Origin: JASLQO01 sp002327525
GTDB lineage: Bacteria; Pseudomonadota; Gammaproteobacteria; Pseudomonadales; Azotimanducaceae
Direction of reading: 5' to 3'
Length of the DNA stretch: 64,000 nucleotides
NCBI GenBank assembly: GCA_030744435.1
Contig: JASLQO010000025.1
Span: 1 to 64,000 of the forward strand
A program made the translations under genes and the position numbers. Of this stretch, positions 24,096-32,494 are shown piece by piece (the stretch's first letter is position 1; every line of letters begins with the position of its first letter). Under the pieces are notes generated by a model that searched no databases, was not told the origin of the DNA, and worked only from the letters and a program-made list of their open reading frames with translations.

Positions 24096-24776
24096 ATGGG
24101 TCGACTGGAAGGAAAACGCGTCGTCGTGACACAGGCCGACGACTACATGGGACCCGCCACCATTGAGGTTTTCGAGCAGGAGGGTGCGACGATCGTCGCG
24201 GATACCAGCGATTTGCGCCAATCCGGTGCTTGCGAGGCGCTGATCGAGCGCTCCGCAACGGTGGACGTGTTGATCGCCAATCTCGCCTCGAAGAACTTCG
24301 CTGGGATACCCACCACCCAACTCCACGACGATGACTGGGCGGAGACCTTCGACATGATGGTGCACCCTCTGCACCGGCTCACACGCGCGGTGCTTCCCCA
24401 GATGATCGAACGCCATGCCGGGAAGATCGTGGTGTACGGCAGCGCAACCGCGCTAAAGGGTTTGAAGACCGTGTGTGCCTACAGTGCCGCGCGCGCCGCA
24501 CAGGTCGGATACGTACAATCTGTGGGTGTGGAGGTCGCGCCCCACAACGTGCAGGTCAACCTCATCGCCCAGAACTACGTGGAAAACCCGGTTTACTACC
24601 CGCCGGCATTGCGCGAGAAAGAGTCTTTTCAGGCATCGCTCAAGCGCCAGGTACCACTGGGGCGCCTCGCCACCGCCGAGGAAGACGCGCGCTTCGCGCT
24701 GTTTCTCGCCTCCAACGAGAGCGACTTCTTCGTCGGCCAGGCCATCCCGTTTACGGGTGGCCAGGTGCAACGCTAG
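24096..24776 (+). CDS. Divergent short-chain dehydrogenase-like protein lacking the glycine motif
   Basis: The 226-residue SDR-fold protein has the catalytic-type YSAARAAQ and C-terminal FLASNESDFFVGQAIPFTGG blocks, but the usual TGxxxGIG nucleotide loop is replaced by TQADDYMG (12-19) and the Ser block is VYGSATALKG. The catalytic Lys of YxxxK is Arg. It may not be a standard NAD(P)-dependent enzyme; halohydrin dehalogenase-type proteins are another group that lose the glycine motif. It is 71 bp upstream of the HpaB-family gene and probably in one operon with it. Confidence 0.75.
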   Translation: MGRLEGKRVVVTQADDYMGPATIEVFEQEGATIVADTSDLRQSGACEALIERSATVDVLIANLASKNFAGIPTTQLHDDDWAETFDMMVHPLHRLTRAVLPQMIERHAGKIVVYGSATALKGLKTVCAYSAARAAQVGYVQSVGVEVAPHNVQVNLIAQNYVENPVYYPPALREKESFQASLKRQVPLGRLATAEEDARFALFLASNESDFFVGQAIPFTGGQVQR

Positions 24777-24847
24777 CCGAATATGGGAACGGACCGGACC
24801 GCAGGAAAGACTGAACAACTGAAACAACAGGAAGGGAGAGACACGCC

Positions 24848-26236
24848 ATGATGACAGGAGACGAGTACCGCGCTTCGTTGAACGACGGGCGGGAGACTTT
24901 TTTCGAGGGTGAGCAGATCGAAGATCTGCCGGCGCACCGGATCCTCGGGATCACCGTTGATTCAGCAGCCTCCGGATACGACCGCTTCTACGACCCGGAA
25001 CCAGGCGCGATTGGCGCATTCATGGTGGTGCCCGGTTCGGCGGCGGAACTGCGCGAGCAGGTAGATCTGCACGAATCGGTGGATCTCCTGACCCACGTGA
25101 CCTACGCCTCCATCATGACGCTGCTCACCGCAGCCGATCGCATCGAGGGGAGCGCGCCCGAGAATGCGAAGCGTATCCGCGCATGGGTGGGTGAGGCCCA
25201 GCGACGCGACGTGCGCATCACTCAGTGCATCACCGATGCCAAGGGCGACCGGAGCCGGCGTCCGGGTCAGCAAGAAGACCCGGATGCCTATGTGCACGTT
25301 GTCGAACGCCGCGACGACGGCATCGTGATCCGGGGTGCGAAACTGCATATCTCGGCGGCCTCGATGGGACACGAGCTGATGACCATCCCCACCAAATCCA
25401 TGAAAGCCGGTGAGGAGGAATACTCGGTGGCCGCCATGGTGCCGGTGAACGCGCCGGGAGTGAAAATCGTCAATACCACCTACGCCCCCCGCCATGAGGA
25501 CGTGCGCGACTTCCCAATGTCCGGTTCCCACCACACTCCGGAGGGGTTCGTCATCTTCGATGACGTGTTCGTACCCGACGAGCGCGTGTTCCTGGGCGGC
25601 GAGCATCCGGAGCTGGCTGGCATATTCGCGCACTCCCTAGGGCTGTGGGAACGACTTGGTGGTCTGGCTGGTATGGTCACCGCCTACGACCGCCTCGTCG
25701 GTTTCGCCCAGCTCATTTCCGAGGCCAATGGCCTGGAGAAGATGGGCCACATCAAGGAAAAGATCTCCGAGATGATGATCAACGCGACGCTCATCCGCGC
25801 GAGTCTCGAGGCTGCCATCGAGAACTGCAGCATTACTTCCGATGGCGCCGCATTCCCGCACGAGTTGTACATCAATGTCGGCAAGTACCATGGTGCTGCC
25901 AACTACTCGATGATGGTACGCCACCTGCACGATATCGCCGGTGGCAGCATCCTCACGGCTCCCGGCATGGCCGATCTCGAGAACGATCGTGTCGGCCACC
26001 TGATACGCAAGTACATGGGCACCAAACAGGAAGTGGACGGCACCTACCGCACGCGGTTGTTTCATGCCATCCGCGACTACACGGCGGACGCCCTCGGTGG
26101 CTGGCATGCCGTGACCAACATACAGGCCGGTGGCGGGTTGTATGCCCAGCGTATCGTCTCGCGCATGCACTATGATATAGATCACGCCAAGCGCGTGGCA
26201 CTGGAATCCGCACACATGGGTGAATACATCGACTGA
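24848..26236 (+). CDS. HpaB-family FAD-dependent protein (4-hydroxyphenylacetate 3-hydroxylase / 4-hydroxybutyryl-CoA dehydratase superfamily)
   Basis: The 462-residue protein has the superfamily layout: an N-terminal YRASLNDGRETFFEGEQIED block, a middle beta domain (VVERRDDGIVIRGAKLHISA, then PRHEDVRDFP), and a helical C-terminal domain (YDRLVGFAQLISEANGLEKM, then YRTRLFHAIRDYTADALGGW). The cysteine cluster that binds [4Fe-4S] in 4-hydroxybutyryl-CoA dehydratase is absent (HESVDLLTHVTYASIM at the corresponding helix), so a flavin monooxygenase-like activity is more likely. No small HpaC reductase gene is adjacent. GGAAGGGAGAG precedes the start. Confidence 0.82.
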   Translation: MMTGDEYRASLNDGRETFFEGEQIEDLPAHRILGITVDSAASGYDRFYDPEPGAIGAFMVVPGSAAELREQVDLHESVDLLTHVTYASIMTLLTAADRIEGSAPENAKRIRAWVGEAQRRDVRITQCITDAKGDRSRRPGQQEDPDAYVHVVERRDDGIVIRGAKLHISAASMGHELMTIPTKSMKAGEEEYSVAAMVPVNAPGVKIVNTTYAPRHEDVRDFPMSGSHHTPEGFVIFDDVFVPDERVFLGGEHPELAGIFAHSLGLWERLGGLAGMVTAYDRLVGFAQLISEANGLEKMGHIKEKISEMMINATLIRASLEAAIENCSITSDGAAFPHELYINVGKYHGAANYSMMVRHLHDIAGGSILTAPGMADLENDRVGHLIRKYMGTKQEVDGTYRTRLFHAIRDYTADALGGWHAVTNIQAGGGLYAQRIVSRMHYDIDHAKRVALESAHMGEYID

Positions 26237-26262
26237 CCCTGAACCGGCACTTGTGCTGGCGA

Positions 26263-26292
26263 ACTCATACTGTATATTCATACAGTATGAGT
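26263..26292 (+). promoter_or_regulatory. LexA (SOS) box overlapping promoter and start codon
   Basis: A perfect 12-base inverted repeat (26263-26274 and 26281-26292) with a six-base centre contains TACTGTATATTCATACAGTA at 26268-26287, a CTGT-N8-ACAG LexA operator matching the E. coli consensus at 18 of 20 positions. A promoter can be read as TTGTGC at 26251-26256 and TATATT at 26273-26278 with 16 bp between. Transcription would start within a base or two of the ATG at 26287, so LexA would cover the -10 element and start site. Confidence 0.8.
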
Positions 26293-26499
26293 GATTTCAG
26301 GATCCGTCCGCTGCACCGCCAGCGCAACCGGCGTCGCAAACCGGTGACCGTGCTCGGGCAGAGTGAGTTGGCCGAGCTTCTCGACATACCCGAATCCGAA
26401 GTGAAGACCACTTTGCAGCAGCTCGGATCGGGTTATCACGAGGACAGCAGTGGTAAAGTGTGGACAACGCCACGCTCGATACGCCGGAGAAACGACTGA
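26287..26499 (+). CDS. Small basic HTH-like protein, probable SOS-regulated leaderless gene
   Basis: The 70-residue protein is strongly basic at both ends (FRIRPLHRQRNRRRKPVTVL at 4-23; RSIRRRND at the end), with a predicted helix-turn-helix-like centre (GQSELAELLDIPESEVKTTL, about 24-43). ATG 26287 lies inside the LexA operator and has no Shine-Dalgarno sequence, which fits a leaderless message. An in-frame start at 26251 would place the operator within the coding region and is less likely. The family was not recognised; DNA binding is inferred from composition. The hydrolase gene starts one base after its stop. Confidence 0.65.
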   Translation: MSDFRIRPLHRQRNRRRKPVTVLGQSELAELLDIPESEVKTTLQQLGSGYHEDSSGKVWTTPRSIRRRND

Positions 26500-26500
26500 C

Positions 26501-27463
26501 ATGCCCACCTGGTGCAGAACCATTTCGATATTCTTGTTCGTCACCTATGGCATGACCTGTGCTGCCGATGTTCAGGACAAAGCCATCAACATATACGCGG
26601 ACGGTGTACGGCTAGCCGGCAACATGTGGTATCCGGAGGGCTTCGATACCGCCAAAGCGCGCCCTGCGGTGCTGATGGTGCACGGCTGGGGAGGCGAGAA
26701 ATCGCACCTCAATCAAGCATACGCGCCACAGATCGCAGCGGCAGGTTACCCCGTTCTCACGTTCGACTACCGCGGCTGGGGAGAGAGTGATGGAGCCATC
26801 TTTGCGATCAGCCCGACGCCCCGGGACGATACGCAACCGTTCGAAGCACGAGTGCGGGAGATACGCACCATCGTCAATCCGCTGGTGGAACTGCGCGACA
26901 TACGTGCGGCGGTCGCCTGGCTTCAGGGTGAACCCGGCGTCGATCCAGAGCGCCTTGCCATCTGGGGATCGAGCCTCGGAGGGGGATTGTCGCTGGCCAC
27001 CGCCATCGCGTATCCGGAATTCAAGGTGCTGATGACGCAGGTCGGCAGCGTTAATCCACAGGCCGACTTCGGCAATCAACCCGCTGACAGCCCATTGTCC
27101 GCACAAAACGTACGAGCGTGGCGCAGCGCTATCGCACGCGGCGATGCTCCTTCCTTTCCGGGCAAAGAGAGTTCGGCGCCAGGGTTGCGCGGCTATCCGT
27201 TTTACGCCGACTTCGTTCGCTACGATCCCATGGCCGGCGTCGAGCGCCTGCGCGCGGCAACACTGATCATCGACGCCGGTCAGGAGGAATTGTTCGACAT
27301 TGCCAAAAACGGCGCCCACCTCTACGCTACGATCAAGGATCAGACCATTGCCGCGTACGACACCATCGAAGGCAAACACTACGACGTGTACCGTGGCAAG
27401 GGTTACGAAAAGGCGTTGGGGCTGCAGCTCGCCTGGCTGGCCAGGCACCTGCCGATCGATTGA
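26501..27463 (+). CDS. Exported alpha/beta hydrolase
   Basis: The start at 26501 (MPTWCRT) follows the stop of the LexA-boxed gene by one base, with GGAG upstream. The 320-residue protein has a signal peptide (about 1-22, ending TCAA before DVQDK), then an alpha/beta hydrolase core: VLMVHGWGGEKSHL oxyanion region, TFDYRGWGESDG, the nucleophile elbow GSSLGGG, an acid in LIIDAGQEELFD and a late His in EGKHYDVYRG. The closest general type is the dienelactone hydrolase or X-Pro-dipeptidyl-peptidase-like group. The tight spacing implies co-transcription from the LexA-controlled promoter. Confidence 0.85.
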   Translation: MPTWCRTISIFLFVTYGMTCAADVQDKAINIYADGVRLAGNMWYPEGFDTAKARPAVLMVHGWGGEKSHLNQAYAPQIAAAGYPVLTFDYRGWGESDGAIFAISPTPRDDTQPFEARVREIRTIVNPLVELRDIRAAVAWLQGEPGVDPERLAIWGSSLGGGLSLATAIAYPEFKVLMTQVGSVNPQADFGNQPADSPLSAQNVRAWRSAIARGDAPSFPGKESSAPGLRGYPFYADFVRYDPMAGVERLRAATLIIDAGQEELFDIAKNGAHLYATIKDQTIAAYDTIEGKHYDVYRGKGYEKALGLQLAWLARHLPID

Positions 27464-27517
27464 TCGGGACGGGGCAATGGGCAGGTCACGGCGCGGACGT
27501 CCCCGGTAAGGGCGGCC

Positions 27518-28342
27518 TCAACGCTTAGCGATGTGGAACACCGATGTGTGGCGTAATCGCACCAGTTCTTCCCTCCGCTCGCTCCAGATGGCGCCATCAT
27601 TTTCGATGTAGTGATGTCCGCCGCGCTCGTACGCCGCATGGCAGCGCCCGGTGACGGTGAACGTCTGGCCCGCAACCAGCGGGGCCAGGTGTTGAATATG
27701 ACTCTGCGCGTGTATGGACGGCCCGTAGTCGTACGAGTGGTGCAGCAGGTGGATGAGTTGTTCGGCAATCCAGCCGATGTGCACGCGGGGTGCTGCGCCA
27801 ACAAACAATCCAAGCGTCTCGCGCTCACGTTCTCGCGAGTAGGTCCGCGCGTCCTCGGCGCTCACCGGCACGGACATGGGCCTGAGCTTCTCGCCCACTG
27901 GCGCATTCTCGAGCACCAGCCCTGGCCGCGCCCCTTTCGCGGGCTGCCCGGGCTCGAATTCGTTGGCTTCGAGCTCAGCTATCCAGGGCGCGGTGCCATG
28001 CCCCGCCTCTCCACCGATGCACAGCCCACGCTCACTCTCCAGCCGGTATTCGCCGTCGGCCGCGATCGAAACCTCGATGCTATCGCCCGGGTAGATGGGC
28101 TGGACAAACTTGAGGTGTACCCATCCCCGATCGAGCCATTCCGTATCCAATGCATCCAGGAGTGTTGCCGCGGTCCATCCGTAGGCCGTGGCCCCGCCCA
28201 CCAGCGCCCCCTGAAATCCATGCGCCCGCGCGATGCCGGTGGAGTGAATGGGATTGGCGATGTCCTCATTGTCGGGGTCTTCCATGAAAGCGACCAGCCG
28301 CGAGGAGGCGGGGCGGATTCGCGGTGCATCGCCTTCAGTCAT
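27518..28342 (-). CDS. MaoC-like double-hotdog acyl dehydratase-type protein
   Basis: The start at 28342 (MTEGDAPRIRP) has GAGGTGG upstream; an in-frame ATG at 28369 is less well supported. The 274-residue protein has two hotdog-like halves: residues about 15-105 with IHSTGIARAHGFQGALVGGA, then VHLKFVQPIYPGDSIEVSI, and about 160-265 with VHIGWIAEQLIHLLHHSYDY, then HLAPLVAGQTFTVTGRC. The catalytic Asp-His of classic MaoC hydratases is not obvious, so the activity is uncertain. It is at the end of the ThuA/GMC gene set, after a 340-bp decayed stretch. Confidence 0.7.
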   Translation of the reverse strand: MTEGDAPRIRPASSRLVAFMEDPDNEDIANPIHSTGIARAHGFQGALVGGATAYGWTAATLLDALDTEWLDRGWVHLKFVQPIYPGDSIEVSIAADGEYRLESERGLCIGGEAGHGTAPWIAELEANEFEPGQPAKGARPGLVLENAPVGEKLRPMSVPVSAEDARTYSRERERETLGLFVGAAPRVHIGWIAEQLIHLLHHSYDYGPSIHAQSHIQHLAPLVAGQTFTVTGRCHAAYERGGHHYIENDGAIWSERREELVRLRHTSVFHIAKR

Positions 28343-28475
28343 CGTCGGCCACCTCGATGCGATGCGCACAACGCCTCGCTCCGATCTTCATGAATTCTTC
28401 CCGTGTCACCGACACCTCTGGCCGCAGAACATCGCGAAACAGCTCGAGTTCGTCTTCACCAAGCCCCTGACAACG
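28335..28475 (-). pseudogene. C-terminal remnant of an unidentified gene upstream of the MaoC-like gene
   Basis: A minus-strand frame ending in TGA at 28337-28335 reads GLGEDELELFRDVLRPEVSV, then TREEFMKIGARRCAHRIEVA, a well-composed helical tail. Its stop overlaps the MaoC start by eight bases, the spacing expected of a former coupled gene. Further upstream, to 28683, no continuing protein can be followed. The family was not recognised. The rest of the 28343-28683 interval shows nothing else. Confidence 0.35.
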
Positions 28476-28683
28476 ATCGGCAGCACGATTTTCGTGCGTT
28501 CGTTTATGAGTTGGGTACGGTGTCCGACTGTCGAGCGCCGCCATTGTATGCAAGGCGTATATCAGATGCTCACCGCGGCCCGCCTACTACCGACGAACCG
28601 ATCCTCACGCGCCGGCCACCAGAAGTCTTCCGAATCGGGATCCACGACCGTTCGCCGTCCGGATGAGTGCGGGCCAATCATCC

Positions 28684-29505
28684 TCATCCACCCCCGGAAC
28701 AGGTCAGCATCTCGCCAGTGATGAAATCCGATTCCGGAATACAAAATAGATAAATAGCCCCCGCCGCATCCTCGGGCTCACCGCTGCGCCCGAGCGCAGC
28801 CACCGCGCGCGTGGCTTGAATCTGCGCATCGGTCAGTCCGACGCGGTGCGAGCGTCCGCCCACTTCAATGGTTGGCGGTTCGCGCTCGTAGGGTTGCGTG
28901 AGGCGTGTCTGGATGTGGCCGAATGCCACGCAATTGACGGTCACGTTGTAGCGCCCCCATTCCTTGGCGAGCGTTTTGGTCATACCCACGACGGCCGCCT
29001 TGCCCGAGGAGTACGCGATCTGTGTCGCGGCACCCGTCGTACCCGAGACCGATGAAATATTCACGACCTTGCGGCAACGAGCCGTTCCTTGCTCGGCGAT
29101 TTCCCTGCGCGCAGTCTCGCGCAGCCAGGTAGAGAACGCCCGCAGAATTCGAAACGGTGCGCTCACGTGCACATCGAGCATCGCCTGCCACTGCTCATCG
29201 CTGTGGTTGTGCATCGCGCCGTTCCAGATGTAACCGGCGTTGTTGACGATGATGTCGATACCCCCGTAGGCATCGAGTGCCGCGTTGATCAGCGTTTCGG
29301 GAAAGTCCACGGTCGTGATGTCGCCAGCACAGGCAATGGCTTCACCACCGCCGGCACGTATCACATCCACCGCGCTCAACGCCTCTTCCTGATCGAGATC
29401 ATTGACGACCACCGCGGCTCCATCCGATGCGAGTTTCATCGCCGTAGCAAGCCCTACGCCGCGTCCGCCACCCGTCACCACTGCCGTCCTACCACTAAGT
29501 TTCAC
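28684..29505 (-). CDS. Short-chain dehydrogenase/reductase (SDR)
   Basis: The 273-residue classical SDR has TGGGRGVG at 11-18, NNAG, the catalytic Ser in VNISSVSG, and YSSGK with catalytic Tyr and Lys. The Asp of VVNDLDQE favours NAD(H). The region after the active site has an insert around TQPYEREPPTIEVGGRSHRV. It ends at GEMLTCSGGG, the usual C-terminal strand. It lies 29 bp after the VOC gene in the MFS-to-MaoC gene set. The substrate is unknown; a sugar or acyl derivative would fit the neighbours. Confidence 0.9.
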   Translation of the reverse strand: MKLSGRTAVVTGGGRGVGLATAMKLASDGAAVVVNDLDQEEALSAVDVIRAGGGEAIACAGDITTVDFPETLINAALDAYGGIDIIVNNAGYIWNGAMHNHSDEQWQAMLDVHVSAPFRILRAFSTWLRETARREIAEQGTARCRKVVNISSVSGTTGAATQIAYSSGKAAVVGMTKTLAKEWGRYNVTVNCVAFGHIQTRLTQPYEREPPTIEVGGRSHRVGLTDAQIQATRAVAALGRSGEPEDAAGAIYLFCIPESDFITGEMLTCSGGG

Positions 29506-29534
29506 GCCACCTCACCCCACATACGCTGCTCGGA

Positions 29535-29942
29535 TCAGGCTTCATTCTTCAACAATTCCACCCAGTTGCCCTCGGGATCCTCCACCATGGCGATGGTCAC
29601 ACCCGGCCGGATTTCCGTCGGCTCCACGCGCACTGTGTAGCCACCCTCCTTGCACGCCGTCACCAACTTTTCGATGTTGCTGACCGAAATCGTCCAGTAT
29701 CGGTAACCGGTCGCTGCAGGAATGCCTCCCGCAGCGGCCCGTCCGGCTGGCTCTTCCTCCGGAACCATGATCTTGATGAGACTGTCGCCACACCAGAGTC
29801 TGTGCATCGTACCGCCCAGCGGGTGTGGGATGTCGCCTTCATGCTCAAATCCCAGTGTGTCGCGATAAAATTTGAGCGCAGCGTCGCCATCCAGCATGAC
29901 AATACCGAGATCAATGGCCTGTTTGGTCAGTTCTATAGGCAT
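29535..29942 (-). CDS. VOC-family (glyoxalase/bleomycin resistance) protein
   Basis: The 135-residue protein has two beta-alpha-beta-beta-beta modules: TKQAIDLGIVMLDGDAALKF, then RDTLGFEHEGDIPHP, and WTISVSNIEKLVTACKEGGY with the metal-type Glu near the end (EDPEGNWVELL). Members bind a divalent metal and act as isomerases, dioxygenases or binding proteins. Its first 32 bases overlap the 3' end of the ThuA gene, which supports an operon. Confidence 0.87.
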   Translation of the reverse strand: MPIELTKQAIDLGIVMLDGDAALKFYRDTLGFEHEGDIPHPLGGTMHRLWCGDSLIKIMVPEEEPAGRAAAGGIPAATGYRYWTISVSNIEKLVTACKEGGYTVRVEPTEIRPGVTIAMVEDPEGNWVELLKNEA

Positions 29943-30789
29943 CGGCTGTTCTCTCTCCTGACGCCGTCCAATCGACAGCAGCTCTGATTAGTTGTCTGTA
30001 ATCCGGGTCCTTGTAGAGACCTGGCACGTGTCCGAGCGCCGAGTAGACGACGCGCCCGTCCCCGAGCGCATGCCACCAAAGCACGGGATGGTCGTCCCCC
30101 ATCGGACTACGCTCGGGGTCGTAGGTCTGCTCGTCGATGCGTAGCAGCACCTCCACCCGCGAGCGCGGGCTGTGATCGAAGTTATACCACTCGTCCGCCA
30201 GCTGCCAGGTCGCGCCGAGATGCGCCGTCAGGGGATGCGTAACACCCTCGTTGTGCAGCGTTGCGTCCTGTATGTGCAGCGTCATGGGGTGATCGAGAAA
30301 ACGGGCGCGTATCAGCTCATCCACCCACCAGCCCCACTCGTAGCTGCTGTCACCGGCGGCGTGCAGGGCAACGACACCGCCCCCACGTTCGACAAATCTC
30401 TGAAACGCACTTTGCTGGGCCTCGTTGAACAGCCGCCCGGTACAGTTGTTGAGCACCACAACATCGATACCCTCGAGCACCGAAGCCGAAAAGGCAGCGC
30501 CATTTTCCGTCTGTGCCAGTCCCCAGCCGTGCTCGACGGCGAGCGCCTCGAGCATGCTGCCCGCCGCCGGGATGGCTTCGTGGTGCCGGAAGGCATTGGT
30601 CTTGGAAAACGCAAGCACACGAACCCTTCCGGCCAGCCGGGGGAGCGCAGGCAGTTCTTCGTCGATCGCCGGTGGCAGAAACATCTGCGGCTGGTTGAGA
30701 ATGGCACTGACGTAGCGCCCGTATACCACCAGCAATAGCACCACGCCGACCAGAACGACAAGACCCGTCCACTTGAGAATACGGGCCAC
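29911..30789 (-). CDS. Membrane-anchored ThuA-domain protein
   Basis: Initiation is at GTG 30789, overlapping the TAG of the GMC gene by one base. The 292-residue protein has an N-terminal membrane anchor (about 8-27, WTGLVVLVGVVLLLVVYG) and a ThuA domain (about 55-275): RVLAFSKTNAFRHHEAIPAA, VVLNNCTGRLF, GGGVVALHAAGDSSYEWGWW, and HPVLWWHALGDGRVVYSALG. ThuA proteins act on 3-keto-glycosides or related sugars. It follows a GMC dehydrogenase, so processing of an oxidised sugar is a reasonable inference. Confidence 0.87.
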   Translation of the reverse strand: MARILKWTGLVVLVGVVLLLVVYGRYVSAILNQPQMFLPPAIDEELPALPRLAGRVRVLAFSKTNAFRHHEAIPAAGSMLEALAVEHGWGLAQTENGAAFSASVLEGIDVVVLNNCTGRLFNEAQQSAFQRFVERGGGVVALHAAGDSSYEWGWWVDELIRARFLDHPMTLHIQDATLHNEGVTHPLTAHLGATWQLADEWYNFDHSPRSRVEVLLRIDEQTYDPERSPMGDDHPVLWWHALGDGRVVYSALGHVPGLYKDPDYRQLIRAAVDWTASGERTADAYRTDQTGH

Positions 30790-32468
30790 TACAACACCCC
30801 GTCGCGAATCTGAGTCACGGCGAAGTCAGCAGCGCGCGCGGTGAGTGCCATGTAGGTGATCGACGGATTCACACAGGATGACGAGGTCATACAGGCACCG
30901 TCAGTCACGAACAAGTTGTCGACCTCATGCGCCTGGTTGTGAGCATTCAGCACCGACGTTGCCGGATCGCGCCCCATACGCGCGGTGCCCATTTCGTGGA
31001 TGGCGAGCCCCCCCGGCGCGTTATTCTGAAACTCCCGTATCTGCACCGCACCCGCCACCTCCAGCATGGTCTTCGCTTCCGTTACGACATCCTCGAGAAT
31101 CGCCTGTTCGTTCGGCCCATATGCGAACTCGAAGCGTACCTGCGGGATGCCATATCGATCCATTGCCCCTGCATCCAGCAGCATGCGGTTGTCTGCATCA
31201 GGCAGACATTCCCCGAAACCGCCGAGCTGCATGATCCATGGACCCGGTTTTGTCAGGGTATCCTTGAACTGAGCGCCGAATCCCGGCACGTTGAGTTGAC
31301 CCATGTTGCGCCAGTCGAGGCGCTGGGCACCGCCCTGGTATCCATAGCCGCGCACGAAAGGCGCATCGTCCTCAGCATCCAGGTTCTTGAAACGGGGGAT
31401 GTAGATACCTGTCGGTCGCCGCCCATAGGTGGTGAAGGCCTCGAATCCAGGGATGACGCCCGCAGCGCCCGCCTGGAAGCAGTGGTCCATCAGATAACGC
31501 CCCAGCGTTCCGCTGCCGTTGGCAAGACCGGTGGGAAACGAATCGGAGCGCGAGTTGAGCATGATCTGTGTCGAGCCGATGGCCGAGGCACACAGAAACA
31601 CCACCCGTGCGGTAAGGGTCTCACGCGCGCGTGTCCTGGTGTCGATCACACGCACTCCGCTAACCCGTCCGCTAGCCGGATGGTAGTCGAGACCCTCCAC
31701 CACGGCATCCGCCCGGAGCGTGAAGCGCCCGGTCGCTTCGGCCGCTGGTAGAGTAGAACTCTGACTCGAGAAGTAAGAGCCTATGCTGCAACCGCGGTGA
31801 CAGGGTCCGCAGTAGTGACAAGGTGCACGCCCCGGCAGCGGCTCCGTGAGTGTCGCCGTGCGCCCGATGGTCATCACGCGCCCGAGCTGCGCCTCGATCT
31901 GCTTAGCGACGTGGTGCTCCACCACGTTCATCTGCATCGGTCGCTGGAACTCTCCATCCGGTAGATGCGGCAATCCGAGTTTTTCGCCAGACACCCCGAC
32001 AAAACGCTCCACATAGCCGTACCAGGGTTCGAGATCGCGGTAGCGTAGGGGCCAGTCGATGCCATGGCCATCCCTGGCGTTGGCCTCGAAATCGAGATCA
32101 CTCCACCGGTAGCACTGTCGTGCCCACATCAGTGAGCGCCCGCCGACGACGTCGGCGCGTATCCAGGTGAATGGTTTTTCCGGTTCGTAGACGTACGGAT
32201 TCTCGACGTCGTTGTTCCAGAACTGGCGCGTCGTCTCATTGAACGCATAGCATTGTTTCTGAACCGCATATTCGGCCTCGTAGAGCTCGCGCAGCGGCAA
32301 ACCGCCATGCGGGATCTCCCAGGGTGGGATGTGCTCGCCGGGGTAATCGCCGTGCGCCTGAGGTTTGCCGCGTTCGAGCACCAACGTGTTCAAGCCACGC
32401 TCACTGAGCTCCTTGGCCGCCCAGCCGCCCGAGATGCCGGACCCCACCACTATTGCGTCGAAACCCAC
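30789..32468 (-). CDS. GMC-family oxidoreductase (FAD sugar/glycoside dehydrogenase type)
   Basis: The 559-residue flavoprotein has the Rossmann motif VVGSGISGGWAAKELSERG (7-25) with E32 for FAD ribose, VVGGRSLMWARQC, and a C-terminal HEMGTARMGRDPATSVLN and TDGACMTSSSCVNPSITYMA region. Cysteines 217, 220, 223 and 227 (CHYCGPCHRGC) form a cluster as in bacterial FAD glucose dehydrogenases that pair with a gamma subunit and may bind iron-sulfur. The subunit-3 gene lies 26 bp upstream. Electron acceptor and sugar are not evident from sequence. Confidence 0.92.
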   Translation of the reverse strand: MGFDAIVVGSGISGGWAAKELSERGLNTLVLERGKPQAHGDYPGEHIPPWEIPHGGLPLRELYEAEYAVQKQCYAFNETTRQFWNNDVENPYVYEPEKPFTWIRADVVGGRSLMWARQCYRWSDLDFEANARDGHGIDWPLRYRDLEPWYGYVERFVGVSGEKLGLPHLPDGEFQRPMQMNVVEHHVAKQIEAQLGRVMTIGRTATLTEPLPGRAPCHYCGPCHRGCSIGSYFSSQSSTLPAAEATGRFTLRADAVVEGLDYHPASGRVSGVRVIDTRTRARETLTARVVFLCASAIGSTQIMLNSRSDSFPTGLANGSGTLGRYLMDHCFQAGAAGVIPGFEAFTTYGRRPTGIYIPRFKNLDAEDDAPFVRGYGYQGGAQRLDWRNMGQLNVPGFGAQFKDTLTKPGPWIMQLGGFGECLPDADNRMLLDAGAMDRYGIPQVRFEFAYGPNEQAILEDVVTEAKTMLEVAGAVQIREFQNNAPGGLAIHEMGTARMGRDPATSVLNAHNQAHEVDNLFVTDGACMTSSSCVNPSITYMALTARAADFAVTQIRDGVL

Positions 32469-32494
32469 TTCACTTATCTCCTGTCCTTTTCGCG

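Noticed and set aside
26251..26286. Upstream in-frame start for the LexA-boxed gene
   Set aside because: It would place the -10 element and LexA operator inside the coding region, and the extra 12 residues have no ribosome site or conserved look.
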